Assembly (NCBI RefSeq): GCF_000686705.1
Contig: NZ_JMLJ01000013.1
Location: 62,001 to 126,000, forward strand
Direction: 5' to 3'
Source: Clostridium hydrogeniformans DSM 21757
Lineage (GTDB): Bacteria > Bacillota > Clostridia > Clostridiales > Clostridiaceae
Length of the DNA stretch: 64,000 bases
The notes under the pieces were generated by a model. That model ran no database searches, was not told the origin of the DNA, and was given only the letters and a program-made list of their open reading frames with translations. The position numbers and the translations under genes were made by a program. Below, in pieces: positions 42,575 through 51,132 of this stretch (position 1 is the stretch's first letter; every line of letters begins with the position of its first letter).

Positions 42575-42745
42575 TTAATCTTTGTACTTATTTAAGTTAT
42601 CACAAGCAGTTTGTAATGAAGATAAAGCGTTTTGTATTACTGATTTATTCTCAGATTTTTCAGCTTTTTCATATGCTTGATTTAATGATGTTTCAGCACT
42701 TTTAATTTGAGCGTGTACTTGATCTACATAGTCTTTTGCTTTCAT
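42575..42745 (-). CDS. Small helical protein (56 aa), unknown function
   Basis: Read on the minus strand from ATG 42745, with AAGAAGG ten bases upstream, to a TAA at 42575-42577. The protein (MKAKDYVDQVHAQIKSAETS ... LNKYKD) is polar and predicted all-helical, with a heptad-like pattern, one Cys and no membrane segment or signal. I do not recognise a family. Codon use is like that of its neighbours, and the lysine- and serine-rich helix looks like a genuine small coiled-coil protein. Confidence 0.65.
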   Translation of the reverse strand: MKAKDYVDQVHAQIKSAETSLNQAYEKAEKSENKSVIQNALSSLQTACDNLNKYKD

Positions 42746-42882
42746 ATAAATACCTTCTTTCTTAGATTAATTAGCTTCAGTAATTATTGTGTCTTTATTT
42801 TCATAAAATACTCATGAAAGTATTACCAAGGCTTTATTATATAGGCATTTAGCAATAACTAGAATAAAAATATAAAAGTGTG

Positions 42883-42913
42883 TTGACTCTAACATTACGT
42901 TATAGATTATTAT
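42883..42913 (+). promoter_or_regulatory. MerR-type promoter with 19-bp spacer
   Basis: TTGACT (42883-42888) and TATTAT (42908-42913) are separated by 19 bp. The spacer region contains the dyad CTCTAAC-N5-GTTATAG (one mismatch). Over-long spacers holding a dyad are typical of MerR-activated promoters, and the MerR gene begins 28 bases downstream. Confidence 0.65.
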
Positions 42914-42940
42914 AAGAAAGTAAGGGAGGGATTTTTATTT

Positions 42941-43711
42941 ATGCTATATAAGGTTAAAGAAGTATCTAATATAACAGGAGTAAGTGTACGTACACTTCAT
43001 CATTATGATGAAATAGGTATTCTAAAGCCAAAAAGTTTTACAGAATCAGGTTATAGGCTTTATTCAGAAAAAGAGCTTCAAAAACTACAAGAAATTTTAT
43101 TTTTTAAGGAGCTGGACTTTAGCCTAAATGATATAAGAGATATATTAAATAGCAAGGATTATGATAGAAAGAATACCTTAACACTTCATAAAAAACTACT
43201 ATTAGATAAAAGAAAAAGACTTGATGGAATAATAGAATCCCTAGATAAAACCATAGAATCAATTGAAGGAGGGTTTATAATGAGTAAGAATGAAATGTTT
43301 AAAGGCTTTGACATAAGTGAGGTAGAAAATCATAAAAAACAATATAAGGAGGAAGCGAGAAAAAAGTATGGTGGAACTGATGCCTATAAAGTAAGTGAAG
43401 AGAAGACGTCTAAATATACTAAAACTGATTGGGAAAGAATTACTGAAGATATGAACAGTATATATAGAGAGCTTGCAGCTTTAATGGATAAAGATCCAGA
43501 AGATGATAAAGTTCAAGAACTTATTCATAAGTGGAGAATGCATATTAGTGAAAACTTCTATAATTGTACTCCAGAAATCTTTAGAGGATTAGGGGAATTA
43601 TATATATCAGATCTAAGATTTACTGAAAATATTGATAAGTTTGGAGAAGGACTTGCGAGTTTTTTAAGTCAAGGAATAGAAGTGTATTGTAATAAACTAA
43701 ATAGTAGATAA
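42941..43711 (+). CDS. MerR-family regulator with TipAS-like effector domain
   Basis: 256 residues. The N-terminal ~70 residues are the MerR HTH (YKVKEVSNITGVSVRTLHHY, GILKPKSFTESGYRLYSEKE), followed by the dimer helix (KKLLLDKRKRLDGIIESLDK). The C-terminal ~140 residues are a TipAS-like, all-helical drug-binding domain (KYGGTDAYKVSEEKTSKYTK, HKWRMHISENFYNCTPEIFR, LGELYISDLRFTENIDKFG). TipA/Mta proteins bind cyclic peptides or other drugs and activate efflux. An autoregulated promoter is seen upstream. No transporter is adjacent. An internal ATG could give a TipAS-only product, as in Streptomyces. Confidence 0.9.
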   Translation: MLYKVKEVSNITGVSVRTLHHYDEIGILKPKSFTESGYRLYSEKELQKLQEILFFKELDFSLNDIRDILNSKDYDRKNTLTLHKKLLLDKRKRLDGIIESLDKTIESIEGGFIMSKNEMFKGFDISEVENHKKQYKEEARKKYGGTDAYKVSEEKTSKYTKTDWERITEDMNSIYRELAALMDKDPEDDKVQELIHKWRMHISENFYNCTPEIFRGLGELYISDLRFTENIDKFGEGLASFLSQGIEVYCNKLNSR

Positions 43712-43765
43712 CTATTTCTTAGGTTATTATCTTTAATCTATTAGAAGTTATGGGTATTATAAAGA

Positions 43766-43797
43766 AGATGCAAAATTGTATAATTTTGCATCTTTTT
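43766..43797 (+). terminator. Rho-independent terminator
   Basis: AGATGCAAAATT-GTAT-AATTTTGCATCT, then TTTTCTT. Perfect 12-bp stem after the MerR gene. Confidence 0.9.
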
Positions 43798-43965
43798 CTT
43801 TACTAATTTTTTTATCATCAGTTTTTAAATTAAAGTTTTCAATTTGTTGTTTTTTTACTTATTATTGTTTGATTTTTATCTATTGATTGGTAAAGAGAAT
43901 TAATTTTTAAATTCATATTCCTGTCTCCTTAACTATATTTAAAAAGTATATTTAATATAGTTAAG

Positions 43966-44937
43966 TTAAAGTTCATAGGTCTTATTTAATATAACAAGTT
44001 GTTCCTTAAACTTTTCTCTAACCCATAGGGGTTCTATAATTTCTATACCTTTAAAGAATTTAAAGGCTAAGGATATATATGTATCTATGTTACTGGTTTT
44101 AACTGTTACATAAAAACAATCGTTGCCTTCAACAACATTACCGTATTTAATAAAGGCAAAATCCTTAATTTCACTATAGAGATCTTTACAAACTTTTAGT
44201 TTTATAGAGACGCTTTTAGGGTTTTTAGTAGCATTTTTAAAGCAACAGGTACTATAATAATCCTGCATACTAAAATTTTTAGGTAATATAAAAGTATCAT
44301 TTAGTACACATATATCCTTTATACTATCAATTCTTAGGAGTATATCAGAGTTATTAGACTCTGAGAAACCAACAATATACCATGTACTATTTTCAAAGAG
44401 GATTCCATAAGGATGAATAACCTCATAGGATTTCCCTTGAATAGTAATATCAATATGGAAAAATACTTTGACTTTGAAGTTCTCCTTAAGAGCTTTTTCT
44501 AAAGAATCAAATATATTATAGCTTTTAAGAGAACTTTCCTTAGAATTTATATCTAGTACTATTCTTTCATATATATTTTCGAGATCTTTTTTAAATTCAC
44601 CAGAAATTAAACTTTCAAGCTTTAGAAAAGCTGAGTTGCAATGAGCATTATATCCAGGGATATCTATTATCCCAATGGCTTTTTTAGCTAAAAGTAGTGC
44701 AAAAATTTCTTCCCTGTTAAACATTATAGGAGGGATAAAGTAATGATCTAAAAGAGTATAGCCACCATCTGCACCTGTATTAGAGGTTATGGGGATATTC
44801 ATCTGACCTAAAGCATCCATATCTCTATAGATTGTCCTAATATCCACCTCAAATATACTAGAAAGCTCTTTTGCAGTGATTTTTTCTTTGTCCTTAAGTG
44901 CTAGAATAATAGCCATTAATCTTTCAGTTTTATTCAT
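43966..44937 (-). CDS. YafY-type transcriptional regulator (HTH + WYL), second copy
   Basis: 323 residues from ATG 44937 (GGAGGGAAGATT upstream; a six-codon longer frame exists). HTH: ERLMAIILALKDKEKITAKE, DIRTIYRDMDALGQMNIPI. WYL core: YGILFENSTWYIVGFSESNN. It shares architecture with the regulator at 953 but is clearly a different paralogue. The nitroreductase gene at 45145, upstream on the same strand, could be its target; they are separated by 207 bp. Confidence 0.88.
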   Translation of the reverse strand: MNKTERLMAIILALKDKEKITAKELSSIFEVDIRTIYRDMDALGQMNIPITSNTGADGGYTLLDHYFIPPIMFNREEIFALLLAKKAIGIIDIPGYNAHCNSAFLKLESLISGEFKKDLENIYERIVLDINSKESSLKSYNIFDSLEKALKENFKVKVFFHIDITIQGKSYEVIHPYGILFENSTWYIVGFSESNNSDILLRIDSIKDICVLNDTFILPKNFSMQDYYSTCCFKNATKNPKSVSIKLKVCKDLYSEIKDFAFIKYGNVVEGNDCFYVTVKTSNIDTYISLAFKFFKGIEIIEPLWVREKFKEQLVILNKTYEL

Positions 44938-45144
44938 AATCTTCCCTCCATACATAAGTCGTAGCTAATATATTTATAAAAATATTTTTAGTGTTTATAT
45001 TAATCTAAATAAACCAATATTATTAGTATAAGATGTAATTAATGGTTAAATATCACATAGAATAAGATTATTATAGCATATTTAATGGATAACTAATTAC
45101 AGAGCATATATTCTTAGAATTAATAACTAATATTAAAGTATAGC

Positions 45145-45666
45145 TTACCAAATATTATAATGTATTTTACTTTGGTTATATCTATTAGAAGGTTCAACCT
45201 TATTTAGGGGATATCCAATAGAGATTATAGACAAGGGAATAATATTTTCAGGAAGATTTAGTATTAAGCTAACATCTTCAGTTCTTGGAGTGGCAGGGTA
45301 GATACCTATCCATACAGCACCAAGACCTTTCCCATGAGCCATTAAAAGAATATTTTGTGTTGCAGCTGCACAATCTTGAATCCAAAAATCTACGTTTTTC
45401 TTATAACCTTTATACACATCTAAGTTTCCACAAACTACAATTGCTACATTAGCAGTTTTAAGAGGAGTAGCCTCAGGATTTATATCAATTATGTTGTCCA
45501 TTTTTTCTCTATCCCTTAACACGAGGAATTCCCAAGGTTGTTTATTGTTAGCGGAAGGAGATGCCATAGCTCCTTTTAAAAGTTCTATTATTAACTCATC
45601 AGAAACCTCCTTATCCTCATAATTTCTAATACTTCTTCTAGTTAGTATAGCTTCTTTAATATCCAT
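45145..45666 (-). CDS. Nitroreductase-family FMN oxidoreductase
   Basis: 173 residues, ATAGGAGGTCTATT upstream. LTRRSIRNYEDKEVSDELI, GAMASPSANNKQPWEFLVLR, CAAATQNILLMAHGKGLGAVWIG and ISIGYPLNKVEPSNRY define the small nitroreductase fold, the last typical of the clostridial type. It probably reduces flavins, quinones or nitro compounds. The promoter region has two adjacent dyads (45678-45735), suggesting tight control. Confidence 0.9.
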   Translation of the reverse strand: MDIKEAILTRRSIRNYEDKEVSDELIIELLKGAMASPSANNKQPWEFLVLRDREKMDNIIDINPEATPLKTANVAIVVCGNLDVYKGYKKNVDFWIQDCAAATQNILLMAHGKGLGAVWIGIYPATPRTEDVSLILNLPENIIPLSIISIGYPLNKVEPSNRYNQSKIHYNIW

Positions 45667-45677
45667 AATAGACCTCC

Positions 45678-45735
45678 TATGATAGTTTTAAATAAATACT
45701 ATCATAGTAATACTGACATAAACCTGTCAGTATTA
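45678..45735. promoter_or_regulatory. Two adjacent dyads upstream of the nitroreductase gene
   Basis: TATGATAGT-N11-ACTATCATA (45678-45706) and TAATACTGAC-N8-GTCAGTATTA (45708-45735) are both perfect. They cover the expected promoter and leader, so they are candidate operators for two regulators or one operator plus a leader hairpin. Confidence 0.6.
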
Positions 45736-45984
45736 ATTAAATAAAACTAACTTCAATTTAATTAGTATGTATTCAACATAAGGGGGAGGTAAAATCTTTA
45801 TAAGTTTAATCTTGGAATTTAACTTGCCTAGGAAATAATATGCCTAAAGATATATTATATAAATTATCTAAATTTGATTTAAATCACATAAAAAATAGAG
45901 GGAGATATATATAATTAAAAATAACATAAGGACTTAAAGAAATAACTTTTATAGTAATTGAGTTTAATTTGGGAGGGATTAATT
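45736..45984. other. Intergenic region before the hemerythrin gene
   Basis: Contains a short frame from ATG 45840 (24 codons, weak TAGGAA site) that I do not call a gene. Otherwise nothing recognised. Confidence 0.35.
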
Positions 45985-46743
45985 ATGAGAAATGATAAAA
46001 TAGAGGAATTAACATTAGTACTTAAGAAGCTTAATATACATGGAGTTACAGAAGAACTTAAAAGGGAAGCAATAGATATAGTTAGTAATATAAATCCCAT
46101 AGAGCTTTCAATAGCAGAGCAAAATCTAATAGATGATGGAATGGATCCAAAAGACCTAAGACATTTATGTGATATTCACATGGAAGTGTTGAAGGATGAA
46201 CTTACTAAAGTTAAAGATAAGGTTAAGACAGGTCATGTAGTTGATACTATGATAAAAGAGCATGAGAAAATACTAGAATTTTTAAAAGACTTAGAAGAGG
46301 TAAATTCAATTATTCAAAATATGAAATCTTATGATAAAGAAAGAAAAGAATTTAAGGAATTAGAGGGGTTAGCAGATAATATACTAGATGCAGAAAAGCA
46401 CCATAAGAGAGAAGAGGATGTACTTTTCTTAGAAATGGAGAAGAGAGAAATTACTGGACCAACTAGAATAATGAGAATGGAACATGATGATTTAAGAGCA
46501 AAGAAAAGAGAGCTTAAGGAGCTAGTATCATGTTTAGAATATATAGGATTTGAAAGTTTTAAAGAAAGATTAGATGATTTAAGTAAATATATAATCTTTA
46601 ATCTTAGAGATCATATATTTAAAGAAAATTATATTCTCTACCCTTCAGCAATTGAGGCTATAAAGGAAGAAGGCTTATGGGATGAAATGAAAACAAAGTG
46701 TGATGAAATAGGATACTGTAGCTTTACCCCTAACATGAACTAA
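45985..46743 (+). CDS. DUF438 / hemerythrin-domain protein
   Basis: 252 residues from ATG 45985 (GGGAGGGATTAATT upstream). The N-terminal ~75 residues match DUF438 (LKKLNIHGVTEELKREAIDI, LIDDGMDPKDLRHLCDIHME). The rest is a hemerythrin-like four-helix bundle with spaced His/Glu: MIKEHEKILEFLKDL, AEKHHKREEDVLFLEME, MRMEHDDLRAKKREL and LRDHIFKENYILYPSAIEAI. Such proteins bind O2, NO or iron. Many DUF438 proteins also have a C-terminal PAS domain, absent here. It suits the oxygen- and iron-handling theme. Confidence 0.87.
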   Translation: MRNDKIEELTLVLKKLNIHGVTEELKREAIDIVSNINPIELSIAEQNLIDDGMDPKDLRHLCDIHMEVLKDELTKVKDKVKTGHVVDTMIKEHEKILEFLKDLEEVNSIIQNMKSYDKERKEFKELEGLADNILDAEKHHKREEDVLFLEMEKREITGPTRIMRMEHDDLRAKKRELKELVSCLEYIGFESFKERLDDLSKYIIFNLRDHIFKENYILYPSAIEAIKEEGLWDEMKTKCDEIGYCSFTPNMN

Positions 46744-46978
46744 ATAAGTCTATAACTTAAAATAATATTGTAATAAAAAATATACTTTCTAAAAATTTAA
46801 TATAGATATCCACAGTAAAATCTAAACTTATCCAAAAAATTTTTTACCATGATTTCTAAAGTTACTGAAGAAAAATTTAAGGAATAATTTAATGTTAGAT
46901 TATGGATATATATAATGAGATTTAGCTTTAAGGGTTAAGATGAAATTAAAAGATAAGGGTTAAAACAAAGAAAAAGGA

Positions 46979-47025
46979 AGCCTGTACAATAACTTGTATA
47001 TAAATTATTGTACAGGCTATTTTTA
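46979..47025. terminator. Bidirectional terminator between convergent genes
   Basis: AGCCTGTACAATAA pairs perfectly with TTATTGTACAGGCT. ATTTTTA follows on the plus strand and TTCCTTTTT on the minus, just past the plsY stop. Confidence 0.85.
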
Positions 47026-47027
47026 CC

Positions 47028-47621
47028 TTACTTTTCTTCTCCATTTAATAACCTTATTATATTAGCTTTATGTCTTATTAAGATTAAGATAAAAGCAATA
47101 AATGTCACATAAGAATATATTGAATTTCCTTTTAGAATCACTGTAGATATAAATAAAATAAATCCAAAAACCATGGATCTAACTGATACAATTTTTGTAA
47201 CTACCTTAAGACCAAAGAAAAAACCAAGAGCTATAAGTGTTTCAAGTGGTAAAACATAGGCAAAAGAAGCTATAGTTGTAGCTACCCCCTTGCCTCCCTT
47301 GAATCCTAAGAATATTGTGTAGTTATGACCTAAGATTACACATATACATAAGGTGCTAAGAAGAATATCACGATTATAAGTTATTGCATTAGTTCTTATA
47401 AGAATATCACCTATTAAAATTGGAATAAGTCCCTTGGAAATATCACAAACCTTTGTTATGTTTCCAAGTTTTGATCCAGATACTCTAGTTACATTAGTGG
47501 CACCTATATTGCCGCTTCCATGTTTTCTAATATCTATTCCCTTATAGTGCTTTGTAAGTAGATAACCACTAGGAATAGATCCTATTAAGTAACTTAGTAA
47601 AGACATTAAAAAAATCATCAA
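47028..47621 (-). CDS. plsY: Acyl-phosphate:glycerol-3-phosphate acyltransferase PlsY
   Basis: 197 residues, AAAGGAGCAATT upstream. Five membrane segments and the three family motifs: LIGSIPSGYLLTK, HGSGNIGATNVTRVSGSKLG and GHNYTIFLGFKGGKGVATT. It transfers acyl groups from acyl-phosphate to glycerol-3-phosphate, the first step of phospholipid synthesis. Monocistronic. Length and order are entirely standard. Confidence 0.96.
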   Translation of the reverse strand: MMIFLMSLLSYLIGSIPSGYLLTKHYKGIDIRKHGSGNIGATNVTRVSGSKLGNITKVCDISKGLIPILIGDILIRTNAITYNRDILLSTLCICVILGHNYTIFLGFKGGKGVATTIASFAYVLPLETLIALGFFFGLKVVTKIVSVRSMVFGFILFISTVILKGNSIYSYVTFIAFILILIRHKANIIRLLNGEEK

Positions 47622-47805
47622 TTGCTCCTTTGTTAATAAAAATTTATTTTCACCTTATATTATATAGAAATTCTTAATAAGTTAGGAGGTATATATTAAA
47701 ATTTTTATTATGTTAAATATTTACTTAGCCCTTAGCATTCCTTTATAAAAGAGATATAATTATATGTAGAAGTATATTTTTTATATTATATGGAGGATAA
47801 GTGAT

Positions 47806-48759
47806 ATGAAGATAGTTTTATTAGAGCCTTTAGCAATAAGTAAGGAAATATTAAATAGTTTGGCTAGTAAGCTTAAAGATATGGGACATGAGTTTATAGC
47901 TTATGATACTGTAGAAAAGGATACTGAGGCTCTTAAAAAAAGAGCAGAGAATGCAGATATTCTTATGATTGCTAATAATCCTTTAAATGGAGATGTTATA
48001 AGATCAGTAGAAAATCTTAAATACATAGCAGTTGCTTTCACAGGGGTAGATCATGTTGATAAAGAAGCATGCAAAGAAAGAGGAATAAAGGTATCCAATG
48101 CTCAGGGTTACGCTACTGAAGCGGTAGCAGAATTAACTATAGGAATGATACTGTCCCTTTTAAGGAATGTTATAAAATGTGATGAAGTAACAAGGAAAGA
48201 AGGAACGAAGGTAGGACTTGTAGGCAGCGAATTAAATGGAAAGACAGTTGGGATAGTTGGAACAGGAGCTATTGGACTTAGAACTGCCGAAATTTTAAAA
48301 GCCTTTAACTGTAAACTTTTAGGGTATAATAGATCACAATCTGAGAGAGCAAAGGAGTTAGGAATAGAGTATGTTACTCTTGAAGAACTTCTTTCAAAAA
48401 GTGATATAGTTTCTTTACATGTACCATTAAATGATGCAACTAAAGGGCTTATAAATAAAGAAAGAATATCACTAATGAAGAAAAGTGCAATACTTATAAA
48501 TGTAGCGAGAGGCCCTGTTGTAGATAGTGAAGCTCTTGCAGAAGCATTAAATAATGGGGATATAGCTGGGGCTGGTATAGATGTTTTTGAAATAGAACCA
48601 CCTATTAAGTCTAACCATCCTTTATTCAGTTCAAGAAACACCTTAGTTACACCTCATGTAGCTTTTGCTTCAGAGGAATCTATGATAAAGAGAGCTAACA
48701 TAGAGTTTGATAATGTATATTCATGGATAAATGGAGAAGAAAAGAACATAGTTATGTAA
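47806..48759 (+). CDS. D-isomer-specific 2-hydroxyacid dehydrogenase (phosphoglycerate dehydrogenase-like)
   Basis: 317 residues, TGGAGGATAAGTG upstream. GKTVGIVGTGAIGLRTAEIL is the NAD-binding Rossmann motif. Catalytic contexts: NVARGPVVDSEAL (Arg), GAGIDVFEIEPPI (Glu) and LVTPHVAFASEES (His). There is no ACT domain, so it is not a full SerA. It may reduce 2-oxoacids such as hydroxypyruvate. Monocistronic with its own terminator. Confidence 0.92.
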   Translation: MKIVLLEPLAISKEILNSLASKLKDMGHEFIAYDTVEKDTEALKKRAENADILMIANNPLNGDVIRSVENLKYIAVAFTGVDHVDKEACKERGIKVSNAQGYATEAVAELTIGMILSLLRNVIKCDEVTRKEGTKVGLVGSELNGKTVGIVGTGAIGLRTAEILKAFNCKLLGYNRSQSERAKELGIEYVTLEELLSKSDIVSLHVPLNDATKGLINKERISLMKKSAILINVARGPVVDSEALAEALNNGDIAGAGIDVFEIEPPIKSNHPLFSSRNTLVTPHVAFASEESMIKRANIEFDNVYSWINGEEKNIVM

Positions 48760-48775
48760 AGGAATCATAGCCTAT

Positions 48776-48824
48776 AAAAAGATTTACTACTAAATGTATG
48801 ATAATTGTAGTAAATCTTTTTTAT
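48776..48824 (+). terminator. Rho-independent terminator
   Basis: AAAAAGATTTACTAC pairs with GTAGTAAATCTTTTTT over 15 bp around a 16-base loop. Confidence 0.88.
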
Positions 48825-48860
48825 TTGGACAGAGGGTATAAGGGATATATGAATAAGAGT

Positions 48861-48956
48861 TATAGGTTTTGGGTTAATTTATACACATTTTTTAACCCAA
48901 AGCAACTCAAACATATTTTCAATGAATAAGTTAAGTATTTACTTAGAAAGCATATA
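48861..48956 (+). repeat. Dispersed ~104-bp foldback repeat, copy C (diverged)
   Basis: Starts TATAGGTTTTGGGTTAATTT, shares TTAATTTATACACAT and TTTTCAATGAATAAGTTAAG with the other copies, and ends GCATATA. An internal GGGTTAA/TTAACCC pair (48871 with 48892) replaces part of the usual arm. The remaining ~190 bases before the next gene hold nothing recognised. Confidence 0.65.
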
Positions 48957-49146
48957 ATTCATTTTGATTTAGGAAGATATATAAATTAACTATATATAGA
49001 AGAAATATTAAGATATAGATTAGATATATAAAATAATAATAGACATGCTCCTTATTATTAATAATTCAAATAAGAATCTTAGAGTATATATGTTATAATA
49101 GCATTGGTATAAAAACTAAAAATTACATATATATGGGGGAAGAAAA

Positions 49147-49596
49147 ATGAAAAAATTTTTAGGATTAATTATGAGTTTACTACTTGTAACATCAGTAGTA
49201 CTTGTTGGATGTTCATCTAAAGAAAAGAAGGAAGAAGGAAAAGGGTTTCAGTATTACACAGCAGATCAAGTTAAAGAAAGCATAGAGAAAAAGAAGGATA
49301 TGATACTTTTAGATATTCAAGTTGAGGATGAATTTAATAAACATCACATAAAGGGAGCAATTCCTACATATGCGTATCCAGTAAAAACTGATGAAGATAA
49401 GAAAAAACTTGATAAAGAAATACCTAATTTAGAAAAATCAACTGCACCTATAGTTATAGTTTGTCCAGGTGGTGCTGGTGGAGCAGAAAAAACTCATGCT
49501 TACTTAAAAGAAAAGGGTATAAAAGAAGATAGAATATATATATTAGAAAAGGGACAAAAGGCATGGCCTCATAAGGACCTTTTAGAAACTAAATAA
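49147..49596 (+). CDS. Rhodanese-domain lipoprotein
   Basis: 149 residues, GGGGGAAGAAAA upstream. A lipoprotein signal ends in VVLVGC (Cys22). The rhodanese fold follows: LLDIQVEDEFNKHHIKGAIP and the active-site loop IVCPGGAGGAEKTHAYLKEK with Cys106, which would carry a persulfide. Extracytoplasmic rhodaneses take part in sulfur transfer or thiol handling. The loop CPGGAGGA is longer and more glycine-rich than the classical six-residue loop, so activity is uncertain. Confidence 0.87.
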   Translation: MKKFLGLIMSLLLVTSVVLVGCSSKEKKEEGKGFQYYTADQVKESIEKKKDMILLDIQVEDEFNKHHIKGAIPTYAYPVKTDEDKKKLDKEIPNLEKSTAPIVIVCPGGAGGAEKTHAYLKEKGIKEDRIYILEKGQKAWPHKDLLETK

Positions 49597-49610
49597 ATAT
49601 AGAGTTTATT

Positions 49611-49650
49611 AAAAAGGCTTTCTAAGAAAAATTAGAAAGTCTTTTTTATT
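49611..49650 (+). terminator. Rho-independent terminator
   Basis: AAAAAGGCTTTCTAA pairs with TTAGAAAGTCTTTTTT (one G-T pair). Confidence 0.88.
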
Positions 49651-49756
49651 TTCTAATGAAATTCTAATGTTTCACTAAGAAGGCTATAATCTTCTGAGTT
49701 TATAATTAAATTAAGTTAAAGAGATAAAATAAAATTAAAACTTGGAGGTATTAATT

Positions 49757-50224
49757 ATGATAACAATAGAGCAAATTGATGAATTAAGAAAAAGAGTTAA
49801 TGTAAGTTATGAGGATGCGAAGGAAGCATTAGAAAATAGTAATGAGGATATATTAGAGGCTATACTTTATTTAGAGAAAAATGGAAAGATAAAAAAAGAA
49901 GAAGAAAATAAGGATAATGGAGAAAGTTTTTCAAAGGTAGCTTGTGGTTTTATAGGTTGGTGTAAAAAATGGATAAAGAAAGGCAATAGAAATTACTTAA
50001 CAGTGACAAAGAGAGATAATGTTATATTAAAATTATCCTTAACAATATCTGCAATAATTATTATAATAGCACCATATATATCAATACCATTATTAATATT
50101 AGCTTTATTTACAGGCCATAAATTTAGAGTTCATGGGGAAGATGTTGATAATACTAAGGTAAACGATACTTTAAATAAAATGTCTAACACAGCAGATCAT
50201 ATAAAAGAAGAGTTTGTAAAGTAA
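49757..50224 (+). CDS. DUF4342 protein with N-terminal UBA/TS-N-like domain
   Basis: 155 residues from ATG 49757 (TTGGAGGTATTAATT upstream). Residues 1-45 (IDELRKRVNVSYEDAKEALE, NSNEDILEAILYLEKNGKI) form a UBA/TS-N-like three-helix unit. DUF4342 follows, with a basic strand (NRNYLTVTKRDNVILKLSLT) and a hydrophobic segment of about 30 residues (ISAIIIIIAPYISIPLLILA) that probably inserts in the membrane. Function unknown. In clostridia it often sits next to an envelope-type two-component system, as here at 50452-52636. Confidence 0.8.
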   Translation: MITIEQIDELRKRVNVSYEDAKEALENSNEDILEAILYLEKNGKIKKEEENKDNGESFSKVACGFIGWCKKWIKKGNRNYLTVTKRDNVILKLSLTISAIIIIIAPYISIPLLILALFTGHKFRVHGEDVDNTKVNDTLNKMSNTADHIKEEFVK

Positions 50225-50274
50225 TTAATTGAAGAACTAGAAACCCTAACAAACTTAAGAGTATAAAAAAGTAT

Positions 50275-50330
50275 AAAAGCACACTAATTATAAGAGAATT
50301 CTTATATAGAAATAGTGTGTTTTTTGATAT
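50275..50330 (+). terminator. Rho-independent terminator
   Basis: AAAAGCACACTA with inner ATAAGA/TCTTAT pairs with TAGTGTGTTTTTT. It lies between the DUF4342 gene and the response regulator, so the two-component genes start anew. Confidence 0.8.
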
Positions 50331-50451
50331 TATTAATTTATATATATTTATAGATTATTGTAGGTTTTAAGTACGGATAATAGTTTTCTTAATAAGGATA
50401 GAATACTTTGATAGTAGATTAAAATTATTTTTAGGTTTGGAGGAAGGGTAT

Positions 50452-51132
50452 ATGAAAGGAAAAATACTTATAATAGAGGATGAGGTTAAAATAGCAAGGT
50501 TTTTAGAATTAGAGCTAAATTATGAAGGATATGAAGCTTTTAAGGTCCATGATGGAAGAGAGGGACTTACTAAGGCAAGAGAAGGAGAGTTTGATTTGAT
50601 ACTTCTTGATATAATGCTTCCTTCTATGAATGGTATAGAGGTGTTAAGGAGATTTAGGGAGACCTCAGAAACTCCAGTTATTATGCTTACAGCTAAGGAT
50701 GATACTATGGATAAGGTTACAGGACTTGATATGGGGGCTGATGATTATGTAACAAAGCCTTTTGAGATAGAGGAGTTATTAGCAAGGATTAGAGTAGCAC
50801 TTAAGAAAAAGAAAAGTGAAGTTATAAGTAATAATATCCTTAAGATTAATGACTTAAAATTAGATTTAGATAAATATATTGTTACATTTAAAAATGAAAT
50901 AATAGAACTTACAAAACGTGAATTTGATTTATTACACTATCTTTTAGAAAACAAGGGACGCGTATTGTCTAGAGAGAAAATAGTTGAAAAAGTATGGGGC
51001 TATGATTATTTGGGAGACACAAATGTGGTGGATGTATATATAAGATATTTAAGAAGTAAGATTGATGATAAATATAGTATAAAGCTAATTCATACTATAA
51101 GAGGGGTAGGGTATGTTATAAAAGATGAATAA
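50452..51132 (+). CDS. OmpR/PhoB-family response regulator
   Basis: 226 residues from ATG 50452 (GGAGGAAGGGTAT upstream). Receiver: acidic pair Glu9/Asp10, phosphorylation site Asp53 in FDLILLDIMLP, VIMLTAKDD and YVTKPF with the conserved Lys. The C-terminal winged HTH (LTKREFDLLHYLLENKGRVL, VDVYIRYLRSKID, IRGVGYVI) binds DNA. Overlaps its kinase gene by eight bases. The strongest resemblance is to ArlR/CsrR-type regulators. Confidence 0.95.
   Translation: MKGKILIIEDEVKIARFLELELNYEGYEAFKVHDGREGLTKAREGEFDLILLDIMLPSMNGIEVLRRFRETSETPVIMLTAKDDTMDKVTGLDMGADDYVTKPFEIEELLARIRVALKKKKSEVISNNILKINDLKLDLDKYIVTFKNEIIELTKREFDLLHYLLENKGRVLSREKIVEKVWGYDYLGDTNVVDVYIRYLRSKIDDKYSIKLIHTIRGVGYVIKDE

Noticed and set aside
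45840-45914. 24-codon frame (MPKDILYKL...) before the hemerythrin gene
   Set aside because: Weak ribosome site and no recognisable features. Too short to call.
46800-46840. DnaA-box-like words (ATATCCACA, TTATCCAAA)
   Set aside because: Each has a mismatch, there are only two, and no replication genes or further boxes are near.
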